The notes: generated from the letters alone by a model not told the origin. Shown: positions 1 to 9,722, counted from the first letter of the stretch. The stretch is DNA of 23,000 nucleotides from Priapulus caudatus (GCF_000485595.1 NW_014578283.1:1-23000); one strand, 5' to 3'. Made by a program: numbers and translations.

Positions 1-67
1 GAGTAATCAACAGAGTTGATGTATATGATAAACAGAGGTAAGTACCGTAAGTAAACAATACAATGAC

Positions 68-505
68 TCAAAATAGTTTAATTGGTCGGCTGAAATCTCC
101 ATTTTGAGTCTTAACTCTGACGTTTCTTACTTTTCCATCTTGACCTGGATAAACCTCTGTGACTCTGGCGATGTTCCATTTCCCTCGGGGGTGGGGGGGG
201 AGTTCGGATCTGCTAAGACCACAACATCGCCTATCCTTACATCTCGGTGGTGGACACTCCATTTCTTTCTCGGAACCAAAGCAGGGTAAACGTTTCTAAC
301 CCAGTTCTTCCAGATGGAATTGACAATTTGTTGCACAAACTCAACTCTATGTCTGGGATTCTTACTGGTGCGGAATGGTCCTTGTGGAACTCTGTTAGAT
401 GCTCGACCAAAAAGAATGTCATTTGGGCATATGTAGTTTCCGTCATCTGGGTCATTTGGATGTTTCCAATTGGTCTTTCATTTACTAAATCTCTTGAAGA
501 CATGT
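68..505 (-). pseudogene. Element B integrase C-terminal tail (DUF5641-like), frameshifted
   Basis: This is the last part of a BEL/Pao integrase. The minus strand first shows a NERPIG stretch (about 450-465), matching the 'N-S/D-R-P' motif at the end of the integrase core. In a second frame at 127-336 it shows WKNWVRNVYPAL and VGD/IGDVVVLAD. In a third frame at 68-262 it shows GKWNIARVTEVYPGQDG and ending RPIKL. These are the typical landmarks of DUF5641. The frame changes twice; one change coincides with an eight-G run near 193-200, a likely slippage or sequencing site. Upstream the catalytic core is absent. The piece is a degraded remnant and probably not translated. The family assignment is firm. 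Confidence 0.85.
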
Positions 506-961
506 GTGAAATTCTTCAGTTTCTAGCGGTCCATGGTGCACTCTACATTTGGCCTTCGTGTTTGTTATGAATCTGAAGACATACGCTGTTACCCGGATTT
601 ACTTTCGCCAACTTGAAAAATCCTCTACGTCAATAGCATCATCCACCTCCTGAGCTATCATCACAGTTTTTTTCCCTTTTCTTTTCTTTATCAATCTCAC
701 TGACATCTGCTCTAGTAATCGAACTTGGCCACTTCTCTTCTGGAAACTAAGAATGGCGGCCCAGTCCTTCAGATGCCGTATCTTCCACAGCTACACCTCT
801 TGAAATTTTGTCCGCAATGTTGCATTCTCCCGGTATATGTCTCCACTCTGAAGGGTCGGTACTGCTCTGAATTTCCGAGGCTATTGGCTACAAATGTCTT
901 ATACTGTCGGGACTGGCCCCGGATCCAAGACAATGCAATGATAATATCTGATAGAAATTTC
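506..961 (-). pseudogene. Element B distal RNase H and linker to integrase
   Basis: Read leftward from 961, the minus strand gives SDIIIALSWIRGQSRQYK and FVANSLG (about 850-955). After a one-base frame change it gives DPSEWRHIPGE and NIADKISRGV (about 790-850). This is the characteristic end of BEL/Pao RNase H. It is followed by PEEKWP (about 730-745) and then a linker with SSWRKxIRVTAYVFRFI and GPLETEEF (about 515-610), which normally leads into the H2C2 zinc finger of integrase. Here the sequence jumps directly to the end of the integrase core, so about one domain pair is deleted. The upstream half of this domain lies at 8195-8490. Confidence 0.8.
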
Positions 962-1493
962 TGTCATCAGATAGAGACGAGAGGCAGAAGGTCTCGTATT
1001 CAGTAGTTTATTCAGTGAAAACTAAAAATGAAAATACAGAGAATACGTTCTTACTACATGCTACAATAGTACAGCTGTACCCTATGTAAACATTGTTCTT
1101 TTAGAAACCCGCGCGAATATAATATAAACTCCAATTGAATGTAATTTAGCTATCAGATTGAACGTACACCTATTCTACATCTACGTTAACACTATGAATA
1201 TGACACATGCTTTCTGAAGTTATAATAACACTGCAGTAGAACGTTAGGACTAAATAGACTTACATTTTGGCATGCCCGACGCTCGACGGGGACACACAGT
1301 AGCTGTGGACACTGACAGTAGTGAACGCGCGAAGCCAAAAGCGCTTCTACATACCAAAAGTTAACACTTATCATAAACGTCGGGAATCAAACATGTGGCG
1401 CCTGCACCACTAAACTGATTATTTCAAACGCGTACAAATACTAAAACGTACTGTACAACTCGACATAAATAACTGCCTGCGGTGAACAGAACA
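962..1493 (-). repeat. Element A 3' LTR (left copy)
   Basis: Direct repeat of 7680-8194, 532 bp against 515 bp. Positions 962-1275 match the partner except for two substitutions. Positions 1276-1493 carry many one-base insertions relative to the partner (223 bp against 206 bp), including a disruption of the TATATA stretch that is intact in the right copy. Confidence 0.92.
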
Positions 1494-1699
1494 CTGCCTC
1501 CGCCTGATATTGTCAAAATATCATTCGCAATAACCTGATGTATTATTAAAGAATACTACGAAATCGGCATTTCACAAAACTATTGATCTACTAACAAAAT
1601 ATCCAATATACGCAACATAAAACATCTCTCTGGATCTCCAATTCAAACTGAATCACTCGGCCATGACAACATCACCAGTTCCGTTAATGGGCTCGGGTT

Positions 1700-1910
1700 T
1701 ACACTAGTAGCGTCTTCCCACTCTCTGCGATTGATCCGCAACCTCTGGCGAGCGGACTTTCTCATCCGCCGCTGGGCAGCACTCGAGGACTAGCCACCAG
1801 TGGGGCCACGATTCCTTATATGACGTTCCTTGTCTTTCAGGAGGACATATATCCCTGGCTTCATATTTCGCTCCTGTCTTCTGTCCATTTCGACGGCCTT
1901 GCAACATGTG
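1700..1910 (-). pseudogene. Element A integrase tail (DUF5641-like)
   Basis: The minus strand near 1790-1880 reads EMDRRQERNMKPG, then VLLKDKERHIRNRGP. This resembles the 'GDVVLLKD...RNxWP' landmark of DUF5641 in BEL/Pao integrases. It lies just upstream, in transcription sense, of the polypurine tract and 3' LTR, which is where this domain belongs. Frames are mixed and no open frame spans the domain. The fragment is short and broken, so the call depends partly on its position in element A. Confidence 0.6.
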
Positions 1911-2144
1911 TTGCCAGAAAACTCACACCTCAACGTATCCAAAACCAGGTCTGCTAAACATACTGTACTCGCTTGGTATTGAGTTGGTACAATGTTCTTT
2001 ATATTCCGAAGGGTGACAACCTGTGATATTTGCTCACCTTTTCTGGTCTAGATCAGTGACTGCGACTCAAACGGGTAGGGATTTTGTGCGATTCAGAAAG
2101 ATAATGGAGCTTACCAGGACGTGAGTTTATGATCGGCAGTGACC

Positions 2145-2716
2145 TCAGCGAGAAATCGTGGTTGATGTACCTCGTGCGGTGAGACATCCAATTCCCTCGC
2201 TGTGTTCAAGAGCAAGGAGTCTAAGGATTCTGCGAGTCACGCCAATCATGCGTTTCCCACACTCCTCCCATGTGTGCAAGAATGTGGAGGATATGAATAT
2301 CCATGGTAGGTGTCGTTCTGTTAGAAGGCTGCCTTTGATGGTTTCCAACCTCTACGTTTAATTCCTAGTCTTCCGTTTAGCGCCACAAAATTCTGTCCTC
2401 TATCAGCAACGGAAAAAGCTTCACCTTTCTCTTAGGCGACAAACCGCCTGAGCGCATTTATGAAGAAGAAGAGCTCAGTTCTTCAATCACCTCCGATGTG
2501 CACTGCTCTAGACACTAGGCACGTAAACATAACGGGCCCATCGTTTACTATTTGCTCGTCCACCCGATGTGCGACGACGTTCACTGACTTGCCAGGGGCC
2601 AAAGCAATCGACTCAACCGTCGTGAATGGGGGGCCTGGCTGAAGACGATCAGTGGGCATAATCTCGGACATTTTTTGGAAGACAGAGTTGCCTCTCAATT
2701 GCGGACACGTGCACAC
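2145..2716 (-). pseudogene. Element A integrase core
   Basis: At 2483-2716 the minus strand shows LRGN, QKM, DRLQPGPPFTTV and, after frame changes, VMFTCLVSRAVHI. These match the beginning of a BEL/Pao rve integrase core (C-x-K-x-R-G followed by PPF and a beta strand with CL-x-R-AVH). At 2145-2348 HTWEECGKRMIGVTRRIL matches the later 'SHMGGxWERMIGxxRRIL' segment that carries the catalytic Glu. The intervening Asp-containing part is not in a clean frame. This integrates the cDNA in intact elements; here it is broken by frameshifts. Confidence 0.78.
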
Positions 2717-2729
2717 ATTTTATAGATGA

Positions 2730-3200
2730 TGCGAACGAATCAGCGCTTGCCCTCTTTTATCCAATACCTGCTTCTCTGACGTGCTCCCTCCGTTCATGTG
2801 AACGTCCTGATGGCAGACACTTTCTGACACGCGGATAAGCCAAAAGAAGCAATGTGATTGTGTTCCCAGGTGATGGAGTAATGGGGTCTTCTCCCTAGAG
2901 AATTATCAGCTCTTTTCAATCTTCACCGACACACAATAAGTACTTCATCATTAATGATGGAGACAGAGATTGGCCTAGAGCCACTGTTCTTAGGAAGGAA
3001 TCTTCCTCTTTGTAGGCAAGCAATTTCCTTTCTGTAGGATTTGATGTTGCTTACTGCCTTCAAAATGGAATGGTTTTCAGCCGCTCTAAGTGAGGCCACC
3101 GTCTTAAAGACGCTGCAGGTGTTGCCAACCGATGGGCATATCGCACTTTTGTCACTAAATCCTGCGGCAATGTTGCGAAGGTAGCAATTTGCTGTCAACC
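2730..3200 (-). pseudogene. Element A integrase zinc-binding (H2C2) region and linker
   Basis: The minus strand at 2923-3198 contains SYRKEIACLQRGRFLPKNS, then PISVSIINDEVLIVC. This matches the linker and 'L-x-P-x-ID-x-x-GLLRVGGRL' segment that precedes the H2C2 zinc finger in BEL/Pao integrase. The zinc finger itself should lie at about 2730-2900. Only scattered pieces such as a RLKRAD-like stretch are readable there because of frame changes. The position between RNase H and the integrase core agrees with the family order. Confidence 0.65.
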
Positions 3201-3449
3201 AGATTTTTCATACTCGAAAAATCGCTCTCCCTACCCATGTCAAGTGATAGTTGCAACGTGGTCGTTCAATTTGCGATTTGTATACTTCAACATCTGGTGC
3301 ACTTCCTTGTCAGTATCAGGATTAACCAAGCGTCAAAGGCTTCTTCCAACGGCGGTACCACCTTGTCTCCCAATAACAATGTTGAGGCCCGCTGAAGCCA
3401 GTGAACTGTCTCCCAAGCAGGGCGGATGGGAGTGTCGGGCTACCATGAT

Positions 3450-4070
3450 CAGCTGGGTTCTGTTCTGTAGATACGTAACAAACCACTGTTGAGGTGTAGA
3501 AATCCTGAGTATCTTGCTAACACGCATTGCCCTACATAGACAATAGATCCTCCTGGTCTCTTATTCAGAGTTATCCTAAAACAACTCTGCTGTCCGTTGT
3601 AAATAAGGACAAGTCTCGGTGGCCGTAGAAGATAATTCCTCGCCAAACAAATTCCGCAAGCTCAATAGCCAACACTGCCGCCACACAACTCCGAGACGAG
3701 GTATTGTATGACCTTGCTTGGGGCAACCTTGGCACTTTTCCCATTACAAAGGCAACACTGACATTCTGTCCACTATCGACAATCCTTAGGTATGCGCGCT
3801 GCTGCAATCGCTTTCGACGCATCAGGAAATACACGTTGGTAATGCTCACTCCTGCGTGGTTGTTTACCTCCATCCTTGAACCTTGTTGTATGCAGCGCTT
3901 GGAATTTTTAATGTAAGCTAGGCCTTTGCAGCGTCGCCTCACGCTTCCCCCGCATCTCTGAAGGCTTCCGGATCGGTTCATCCCAGTCCTTAACATAAGA
4001 CCCCACCATATCCCGTAAGTATACCTTACCTTAATTGTAACAGGGCTAGAAGCCAAGGGATCATAGATGC
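3450..4070 (-). pseudogene. Element A RNase H domain
   Basis: The minus strand at 3571-4056 begins with SSPVTIKVRY, matching the 'LAPVTIxGR' segment at the end of RT. It continues through AYLRIVDSGQNVSVAFVMGK, VPRLPQ, RSCVAAVLAIELAEFV and TTDSRVVLG. These correspond to the BEL/Pao RNase H order: 'AYLR', 'GKxRVxP', 'PRLELxAAVLAxxL' and the catalytic 'TDSxxVL'. In a neighbouring frame at 3449-3600 follows LIYNGQQSCF. This domain removes the RNA strand during reverse transcription in intact elements. Partial insertions alter several motif residues; these may be sequence errors. Confidence 0.75.
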
Positions 4071-4079
4071 TGGCTTTAT

Positions 4080-5195
4080 TGTAGAGAAGAGCTCCACGAC
4101 GTCCTGTGAATGGCTTTACGTTGTCTGATGTTTGAATACGAATGCATCAGCGCTTCAAGTCCCCAGCAAAGACTAAGACTGCGCTGTGTTGGTAAGTCAT
4201 CAATGCTAAGTCAAGGTTCTTATATCATCCAACTAATCCTCTTCTTTAGGAATGCGCGATTCGACTTCCTGACAATTCGACGTTATCTTTGTCAGTCTTC
4301 TAATGTTTGTTGGTCTGCGAGTGCCTTCTGAAGTCCGGGTCATCAAAATCTATATAGCCTCTTGAGGAGATCTCTTCGATGCTCAGACAGTCGATTCGAC
4401 ATAGAAATTCCTGTCAAACAACAGTCGCTCATGTCGCCTTCCGAATTTAACTTCGCTTTCTTCTTGCGGTTTCTTCTAAGTCCATATGGTGGCTACTGCT
4501 GGTTGATGACTGTTGCCGAAGACATGCTTACACATGCGGTACTCGATCAGGTTCTTCTTGGGATCATTGTCTTGTATACCATAAGAACCTCAAGAAGTTC
4601 CGGATGGTCCTCATCTGACAAAGAAACCAATAGAACATTTGTTCTATATCTCCTGTTACTGCTACTGCCTCCTGGCTAAAATCTAAGCAAGACCACACGA
4701 ATTAAACTGTTTGTTTCCAGATCATGTCCTTTGAGAAGCACCGTTGTTCAAGGATAAGCCCTCATAAGAGTAGCTGAGAGTGAGTCATAAAAACACCTCT
4801 AATCTTGCCAGGTTTATGGTAGTTAGATGCGTACACCGCCGAAGAGAGGCCAAGGTACCAACATTCCATCATTTCTCTTTCAGTAGAGGTGCTAGCTCTG
4901 CATGTTTGTTGTCTTATTAACCCTTCATGAATTCTAAAAGTGTTTCCTTCTTGACTCCGTCCTCTTGTAACCCAGAGATGCTAAAGCTTTGCTGCTCTTT
5001 TGAGTGCTTGTGGCTCTATTTATGTTGGCAAAATAGGGCGTGGGTAATGGAAACGGAAGGCGGTGCAGTCCAGTTACGCATTGTGCGGCTTTCACTCGAT
5101 TCCGTTTCCAATCAGTCAAGGCGAATGCTCGATGCTTCTGCTGGCTGAATCCTGCTGGGTTCTCATCATCCTTCGTCCGAAGCAAAAACATCTTC
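4080..5195 (-). pseudogene. Element A reverse transcriptase
   Basis: At 4934-5191 the minus strand reads FLLRTKDDENPAGFSQQKH, then LPFPLPTP and ATSTQKSSKAL. This is the connector before BEL/Pao RT ('FLRTKxDExPGLS', 'LPFRxPRP', 'ALxRxxSL'). Between 4800 and 4900 fragments read WYLGL and YHKPGKI, matching 'WYLPxFGVYHPxKPxKIR'. Near 4390-4430 NFYVESTV corresponds to the 'NFYVDDCL' catalytic motif with its aspartates disrupted in the sequence as given. Many frame changes prevent a continuous reading. RT synthesises the element's cDNA; this copy as written is non-functional. Confidence 0.75.
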
Positions 5196-5229
5196 TTCCA
5201 ATATCGACGTAATCCTTCCTTGCAGTTTC

Positions 5230-5870
5230 AGTGTCCGAAGTGAAAGATGCACTGCTTTTACTATCTCGGATTCTATGCGGCATGATGAAATGTCGTTCGT
5301 TTCATTGGGAAACAATGCATGCCCGACCGATGTGCTCAGTACGTGGGTCTGTGTACGAATGCCACTTGTCTGGAAGGGACGTGAACTCTACCGAGGCATG
5401 GCTCTCGTCCAACCGATCATCCATGCCAAGACTCAAACCTCGGCATACGGCGACCCTTTAGCGCCTATTCTTCTGACTCCAGAACATGATGAGGGGCTTC
5501 TGCTAGGTCTCTTCCTATGAGGCAACAGTATTTGTGTATCTGCTTCGAGGCTGCGAATCATACAAGATATTGTCTCGTAAATGTGAATGCCAACTTGCCG
5601 CTTCCAGGAGTAAGGGATTCTCATCTCTATATCAGGATTTCGGAACATTCCGTAAGTTACAGGTAGATCTAAGGAGCTGTTCGTACCTTTCACAAGATTT
5701 TTTACCGACAAATCCTCTGCCCTCTGGCGTCCTGATGCGTCATATCACTCCCAGCGCTAGAAGACAAGGAATATGTTTACCTGGGGGTAGTCGCGCTGAT
5801 AACATGCTGGAAAGTATTCCGGCTTCCCAAAGATCGCATTACTCTGCGTCATGCTAATTAGTGCCATTAC
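5230..5870 (-). pseudogene. Element A aspartic protease (DUF1758-like)
   Basis: The minus strand at 5433-5711 shows SVKNLVKGTNSSLDLPVTYG followed by frame-mixed pieces (EADTQILLPHRKR, SCSGVRRIGAKGSPYAEV). This resembles the second half of BEL/Pao DUF1758 proteases: a hydrophobic strand, 'EIPTPE', 'LLIGRD', then 'PYAxxTxLGW'. Continuing leftward into 5275-5440 the frame-mixed text keeps tryptophan and glycine spacing like 'GWxVVGExC'. The catalytic Asp-containing part, expected near 5750-5870, is not readable in one frame. The position between gag and RT supports the call more than the motifs do. Confidence 0.55.
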
Positions 5871-5899
5871 ATCCTCTTAGATTTCCATGTGATTGGTTT

Positions 5900-7030
5900 T
5901 TTTTGGGGTACACCTCAACCGTCAGAACTACTTTAGCGCATGATTTCCCCACGAAGATTTTGTCCACAAATGTTGAGCGCATGCTTGAAGTTGATTGTTC
6001 CTCCTGACTTCTTCCGCTGATTTAGTTGCATTTGGTATCGTCCATGATATATCACTCGATGGCTCCCCCCGCCGGATTTCCGAACTGGCTAAATGTCGCT
6101 TAATCTCGTTGTTTATGGTCAAAGTGTAGAGCTGTTGAATGTTTTGTCGCCTGCGACATTCCTCACACCTTGATGACTGATCGTAGCAATATTGACGTCC
6201 TGTTGCTCCTGGAGAAACAGCAGCGAAAACTACAGATTCTTTTCCTGCAGCGAATTTTCTTCCTGGACGTTCGATAAGGTTCTATCCCGGAACTTCCTGC
6301 AGCTGTCTAGCGAGCTAGTGTTCTTAGTGTTTGTAGGGGACATAGATTGGCATCGTCCGACTGAATGAGTGGCGAGGTCTTGCGTCTCAGCATTAGTCTT
6401 TCCTAGCCACTAAATTTCAGGTGACGCTCTCCGTGGTTTGCATTGGTAATAGCTCCGCTGACATTAGCGCCAGCATATGGTAAGCTTGGCATTATTTGCG
6501 ATCCTTGCTTTGTTCCCGGCGAGAAGCTGGGCAAAGTGACGGTGAGTGGCAGGATAATTGAGTTAGCTGGTTTCGCGCTCAATGATCTAACTGCCGCCTG
6601 TAGTCCATTTTTCCTGCACTGTTGTAAGGTAGCTTGTTTACAATGGGTGTAACGCCAAAGATGGATGAATCTAAAATAGCCTAGTAGTGACGATACCTGG
6701 ATCTTCTTTGATGGATTTCAATTTCTGACCACGATGTCTGAAGATGCTCATAAAGGCTTCTGGTTCTTTCTGACTGCGGTCAACTTTGGGAAAGCTGTCT
6801 AACTTTCGTTCGTAGCGAGACTCGTTCCATTCTCTGAGCAAGCCATCAGCGTTCGTCTAGCGCTCCCAAACTCTTTGTAAACCTCGCTGTGATTATGCAT
6901 ATTGCATCCTTTCAAGGCTATCTAACGCGCTGTCCCTGGGAGCTCAGGTCGCTGCCCCATTTCTGGCCAGAAGATCCAATTCCTCTATAGGTTTGACGTG
7001 CTCAGCTCTCTCATCCGCTTGACTGAAAGC
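5900..7030 (-). pseudogene. Element A gag, middle and zinc-knuckle part
   Basis: Near 6130-6210 the minus strand reads YCYDQSSRCEECRRRQN, a degraded Cys-rich stretch like the BEL/Pao gag zinc knuckle. At 5928-6122 it reads INNEIKRHLASSE. Near 6800-6910 YKEFGSARRTLMA corresponds to the 'xxYGxPxxxxxA' part of the DUF1759 capsid-like region. The sequence has no open frame over 70 codons. Assignment to gag follows from these fragments and from the clean gag start just upstream (7447-7653). Confidence 0.55.
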
Positions 7031-7446
7031 TCTTTGCCATGGGTGTTGTAGGACTGGGCGCTCATTCAATTGAATTTCTATTAGGCTTTGATAACGTAAT
7101 ATTCTTTTTTTTTACACAGCGAAGCTGGTTAAAATCGGCGACGCAAAGTACCCACCTCGTTCTTTGCCATAGCGGGCATTTGTTCATTGTTGTGGTGAGC
7201 GTATTACGGCGGGGATCTGTTGGGTCCAGCGTAGCTAGTCAACGTTAATTATTAGTTCTTACATCAGCAAATTCGTTTGGTAGAGAGTCTACTGCTTCCT
7301 TTGATATTTCAGATTTCTCCTGTCGATCCGATGCCTATATCAAGTGCATCTGCTTCCCGCCTCAGCGGCTGCCAAATCTTTCTGAGCTCCTAAACCTCGA
7401 GTTCGGCTTCAAGAGCAGCTTTTCGTTTCTTTAAACTCGGCCTCCT

Positions 7447-7653
7447 TTATGGCAAAAATGTCACCCGTGCCTTTGCTGCTTCAGCTTTTGCTCTTTTTCT
7501 GTCCGCTAGCGTAGTCTGAGAACAGTACGAGCCTAACGAAGCTGAGCTTCTGACCCTACGTTGCTGTTGTTTAATACTGGACCCTGGTGCAGGGCGTTCC
7601 ACGGACGGCATGGTGTACGCTACTGTAGTAGTGTCCTCGTCTGTGGCCGACAT
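7447..7653 (-). CDS. Element A gag N-terminus, clean 5' fragment
   Basis: The likely start is the ATG at 7651-7653, giving MSATDEDTTTVAYTMPSVE; an alternative GTG lies 21 bases upstream. The product continues with a Ser/Arg-rich stretch and the coiled-coil-like LADRKRAKAEAAKARVTF, a hallmark of BEL/Pao gag N-termini that also occurs in element D. The frame then breaks near 7447, but the coiled coil continues in another frame (KRKAALEAELEV) down to about 7390. The start lies about 30 bases after the 5' LTR, so the leader is very short. In intact elements this protein forms the particle around the RNA. Confidence 0.75.
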   Translation of the reverse strand: MSATDEDTTTVAYTMPSVERPAPGSSIKQQQRRVRSSASLGSYCSQTTLADRKRAKAEAAKARVTFLP

Positions 7654-7679
7654 CTTTAATGGCCAATTTTTCACTTTAC

Positions 7680-8194
7680 TGTCATCAGATAGAGACGGGA
7701 GGCAGAAGGTCTCGTATTCAGTAGTTTATTCAGTGAAAACTAAAAATGAAAATACAGAGAATACGTTCTTACTACATGCTACAGTAGTACAGCTGTACCC
7801 TATGTAAACATTGTTCTTTTAGAAACCCGCGCGAATATAATATAAACTCCAATTGAATGTAATTTAGCTATCAGATTGAACGTACACCTATTCTACATCT
7901 ACGTTAACACTATGAATATGACACATGCTTTCTGAAGTTATAATAACACTGCAGTAGAACGTTAGGACTAAATAGACTTACATTTTGGCATGCCGACGCT
8001 CGACGGGACACACAGTAGCGGTGACACTGACAGTAGTGAACGCGCGAAGCAAAAGGCTTTACATACAAAGATTACACTATATAAACGCGGGAATCAAACA
8101 TGTGGCGCCCTCACCACTAAACTGATTATTCAAACGGGTACAAATACTAAACGTACTGTACAACGACATAAATACTGCTGCGGTGAACAGAACA
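7680..8194 (-). repeat. Element A 5' LTR (right copy)
   Basis: 515-bp partner of 962-1493, read on the minus strand from TGTTCTGTTC at 8194 to CTGATGACA at 7680. A TATATA stretch (about 8080-8087) may serve as the promoter of element A on the minus strand; the same stretch is split by inserted bases in the left copy. The gag start follows within 30 bases of the LTR end. Confidence 0.92.
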
Positions 8195-8490
8195 ACAACC
8201 CTTTCAAAGCCTACTGACATCTCCTTCCTTATGGTACCGCAAAGCCGAGATGCAATGACAGCCGCCTGCAACACTAACCGTGGTATGGATAAACATTTCA
8301 GTGGAGCTACACGGGACTTGGCAGATAGGAACCTTACTGTTACACCATAGATTCCTTTACTCTCTTCCCATCTGGCATATGCGACAGCACCAAAGGCATC
8401 CTCTGAGGCATCGCAGAAAATTACAAGCTCAACAGGCACTGGTTTTGGCATGAGGCATCTTGGGAATGACACCCCCTCCAAATGCTCCAA
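8195..8490 (-). pseudogene. Element B RNase H, proximal half
   Basis: The reading frame entering from 8490 gives HLEGVSFPRCLMPKP, then VIFCDASEDAFGAVAYARWE with the catalytic Asp of 'FCDAS'. It continues with KSRVAPLKCLSIPRLVLQAA and TIRKEMSV, ending GFERVVV at the boundary with element A's LTR. Beyond that point the frame runs into LTR sequence and is spurious. The missing half of the domain is found at 790-961. The domain was intact up to the insertion point, so element A appears to have broken a previously readable domain. Confidence 0.88.
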
Positions 8491-8558
8491 CTCCAGGAAG
8501 AACTTTCTCCATTCTGATTTCTCAGATGCCTGTAGGTCTTCATCCCAGTCAATACCTC

Positions 8559-8800
8559 TCAGCCATAGTTTTGCATCAAGATCTTTCCTCGAATGAGGAA
8601 TGCAGCGGTGAACCCAATCGGCTCATAGACCCTGGCCAATTCAATTAGAACCATTCGTTTCGTCAATATCTGTTCATCTTTTACATGAACCGGCTTCACC
8701 TTGTACTTCATTTCATCTGATGCCGGGTCCCACACAACGCCCAGAACCTTCTGTTCCTCGGCTTCCTTTATGATTGCCATTTCATCAGGTTTTTTGCCTT
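8559..8800 (-). pseudogene. Element B RT thumb/connection region
   Basis: The minus strand reads KVLGVVWDPASDEMKYKV, then YEPIGFTAAFLIRGKILMQN. This matches the 'xLGxxWD' and 'YDPLGFxxPxxIxxKxLxQ' motifs that connect RT and RNase H in BEL/Pao and Gypsy polyproteins. The frame breaks near 8558 before RNase H begins and near 8800 from the RT core. The intervening text is short, so the polyprotein was probably continuous before single indels. Confidence 0.88.
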
Positions 8801-8806
8801 CATCCT

Positions 8807-9382
8807 TTATGACGCTTTCGTTTGTAATACTCTCAGTATAACAACTGAGTCAACCCACTCAACCCACTCCTTCACTTTAAACCCTCCGATCTTCAAAACT
8901 TTATCAATATCGCTTGTCAATTGCCTGGCTTTCTCAATGGACTCAAGCGATGTACATATATCATCCATATATGTATCATTATCCAGAGTTTTAGAAGCTT
9001 CGGGATGATCCTCTGCTCCTTCAGAAGCAGTTTTCCTCAGTGCCGTCAATGCCATAGAAGGGGCAGGCTTATCACCAAATGTAACTACTTTCATCATATA
9101 GACATCTGGTTCTCTATTTTCACAATTTCTCCATAGAAATCTATGCACCTGCTGGTCTTTCTCCGGAATCAGCACTTGATGGTACATTTTGCTGATGTCT
9201 CCAGCAATAGCCACTGGGCACTGTCGGAATCTCAAAAGAACACCAAAGAGTTCATTCAGTAGGTCAGGGCCTTTGTCCCAGTAGTCATTCAGTGAGTGGC
9301 CCTTTAAAGGAGGATGAGGTGTTAAACACAATTCTGATGGGAGTGCTCCTTTTGTCTGGTCGCAGGACAGAGTGATGGGCAA
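8807..9382 (-). pseudogene. Element B reverse transcriptase core
   Basis: Reverse transcriptase of BEL/Pao type. After a short out-of-frame start, the frame reads KGHSLNDYWDKGPDLLN (about residues 27-43), VAIAGDISKMYHQV with the first catalytic Asp (about 57-70), FGDKPAPSMA and NDTYMDDICTS. The YMDD box is at residues 138-141 (8960-8971). All three catalytic aspartates are present. Residues before about 27 are a frameshifted reading of the upstream conserved 'PIRIVFxxSS' block, which is split with the 9322-9666 frame. The domain is well preserved in sequence but not in frame with its neighbours. Confidence 0.92.
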
Positions 9383-9666
9383 TGTAGTGCACAGGGCCTC
9401 TGTACTCTTCGTTCTCTGCCATTGTCAATTTTTGGAGCAATGCCCCTTTCAATCATTTCTACAATCTGCTGGTTGTACAGCTCTGCATCTTCAGGATTCT
9501 GCTTTAATCGTTTTTCCAGAGATGCAAGTTTTGCTACACACTGACTCTTATTGTTTGGTAGGTCTTTGGGATCCCTTCGCCAAGGGTACGGCATCATCCA
9601 TCTGTCATTGCTCTTCTTACAAGACTGCCACATTTCTCCATACTGTTTCTTTTCTGCAGGTGGCAA
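9322..9666 (-). pseudogene. Element B connector upstream of RT
   Basis: This stretch reads RWMMPYPWRRDPKDLPNNK, then LASLEKRLKQNPE and YNQQIVEMIERGIAPKI. It matches the conserved region ahead of BEL/Pao RT: 'YxxPWKxDPxxLPNN', 'AxxRLxSLExRLxKxP', 'YxxxIxxMxxRGxA'. The last third, from about residue 85, slips frame relative to 'GPVHYIAHH', which then continues into the 8807-9382 frame. It probably belongs to one polyprotein with the protease upstream at 9723-10235. Confidence 0.85.
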
Positions 9667-9722
9667 TCGTAGCTGCTAATTTTCTTCACATTTACAATCT
9701 GGTAGTTTCACACCCATTTCCT

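Larger units (their letters stand above)
1276..7440. other. Indel-dense block, probable uncorrected sequencing errors
   Basis: In this block the left LTR has a net 17 extra bases over 206 bp relative to its partner, nearly all single-base insertions. The coding fragments of element A change frame every few tens of codons while the residues between breaks remain recognisable. Outside the block, the first 314 bp of the two LTRs are almost identical and the gag start at 7447-7653 reads cleanly. The boundaries are approximate. The alternative is genuine localised decay, but decay would be expected to bring substitutions and deletions as well. Confidence 0.6.
962..8194 (-). mobile_element. BEL/Pao LTR retrotransposon 'A', complete with both LTRs, nested in B
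   Basis: The 7.2-kb element is bounded by direct repeats at 962-1493 and 7680-8194. Both begin TGTCATCAG and end GAACAGAACA on the plus strand, so each starts TG and ends CA. Inside, on the minus strand, fragments occur in order: gag coiled coil (7447-7653), gag middle and zinc-binding region, protease, RT, RNase H, integrase H2C2 and core, then DUF5641 tail near 1700-1910. A purine-rich tract (GGCGGAGGCAG on the minus strand, 1494-1504) abuts the 3' LTR as expected for a polypurine tract. No clear target-site duplication is visible (ATTTC on the left, ACAAC on the right). The first 314 bp of the LTRs differ at only two positions, suggesting a recent insertion. See the separate note on frameshifts. 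Confidence 0.9.

Noticed and set aside
104-570. Plus-strand open frames over the DUF5641 region of element B
   Set aside because: They are shadows of minus-strand integrase text and have no family motifs.
962-972. Target-site duplication for element A
   Set aside because: Left flank ATTTC and right flank ACAAC do not match, so none is claimed.
8077-8194. C-terminal 40 residues of the RNase H frame continuing past 8195
   Set aside because: This part is LTR sequence of element A read through; it is not RNase H.
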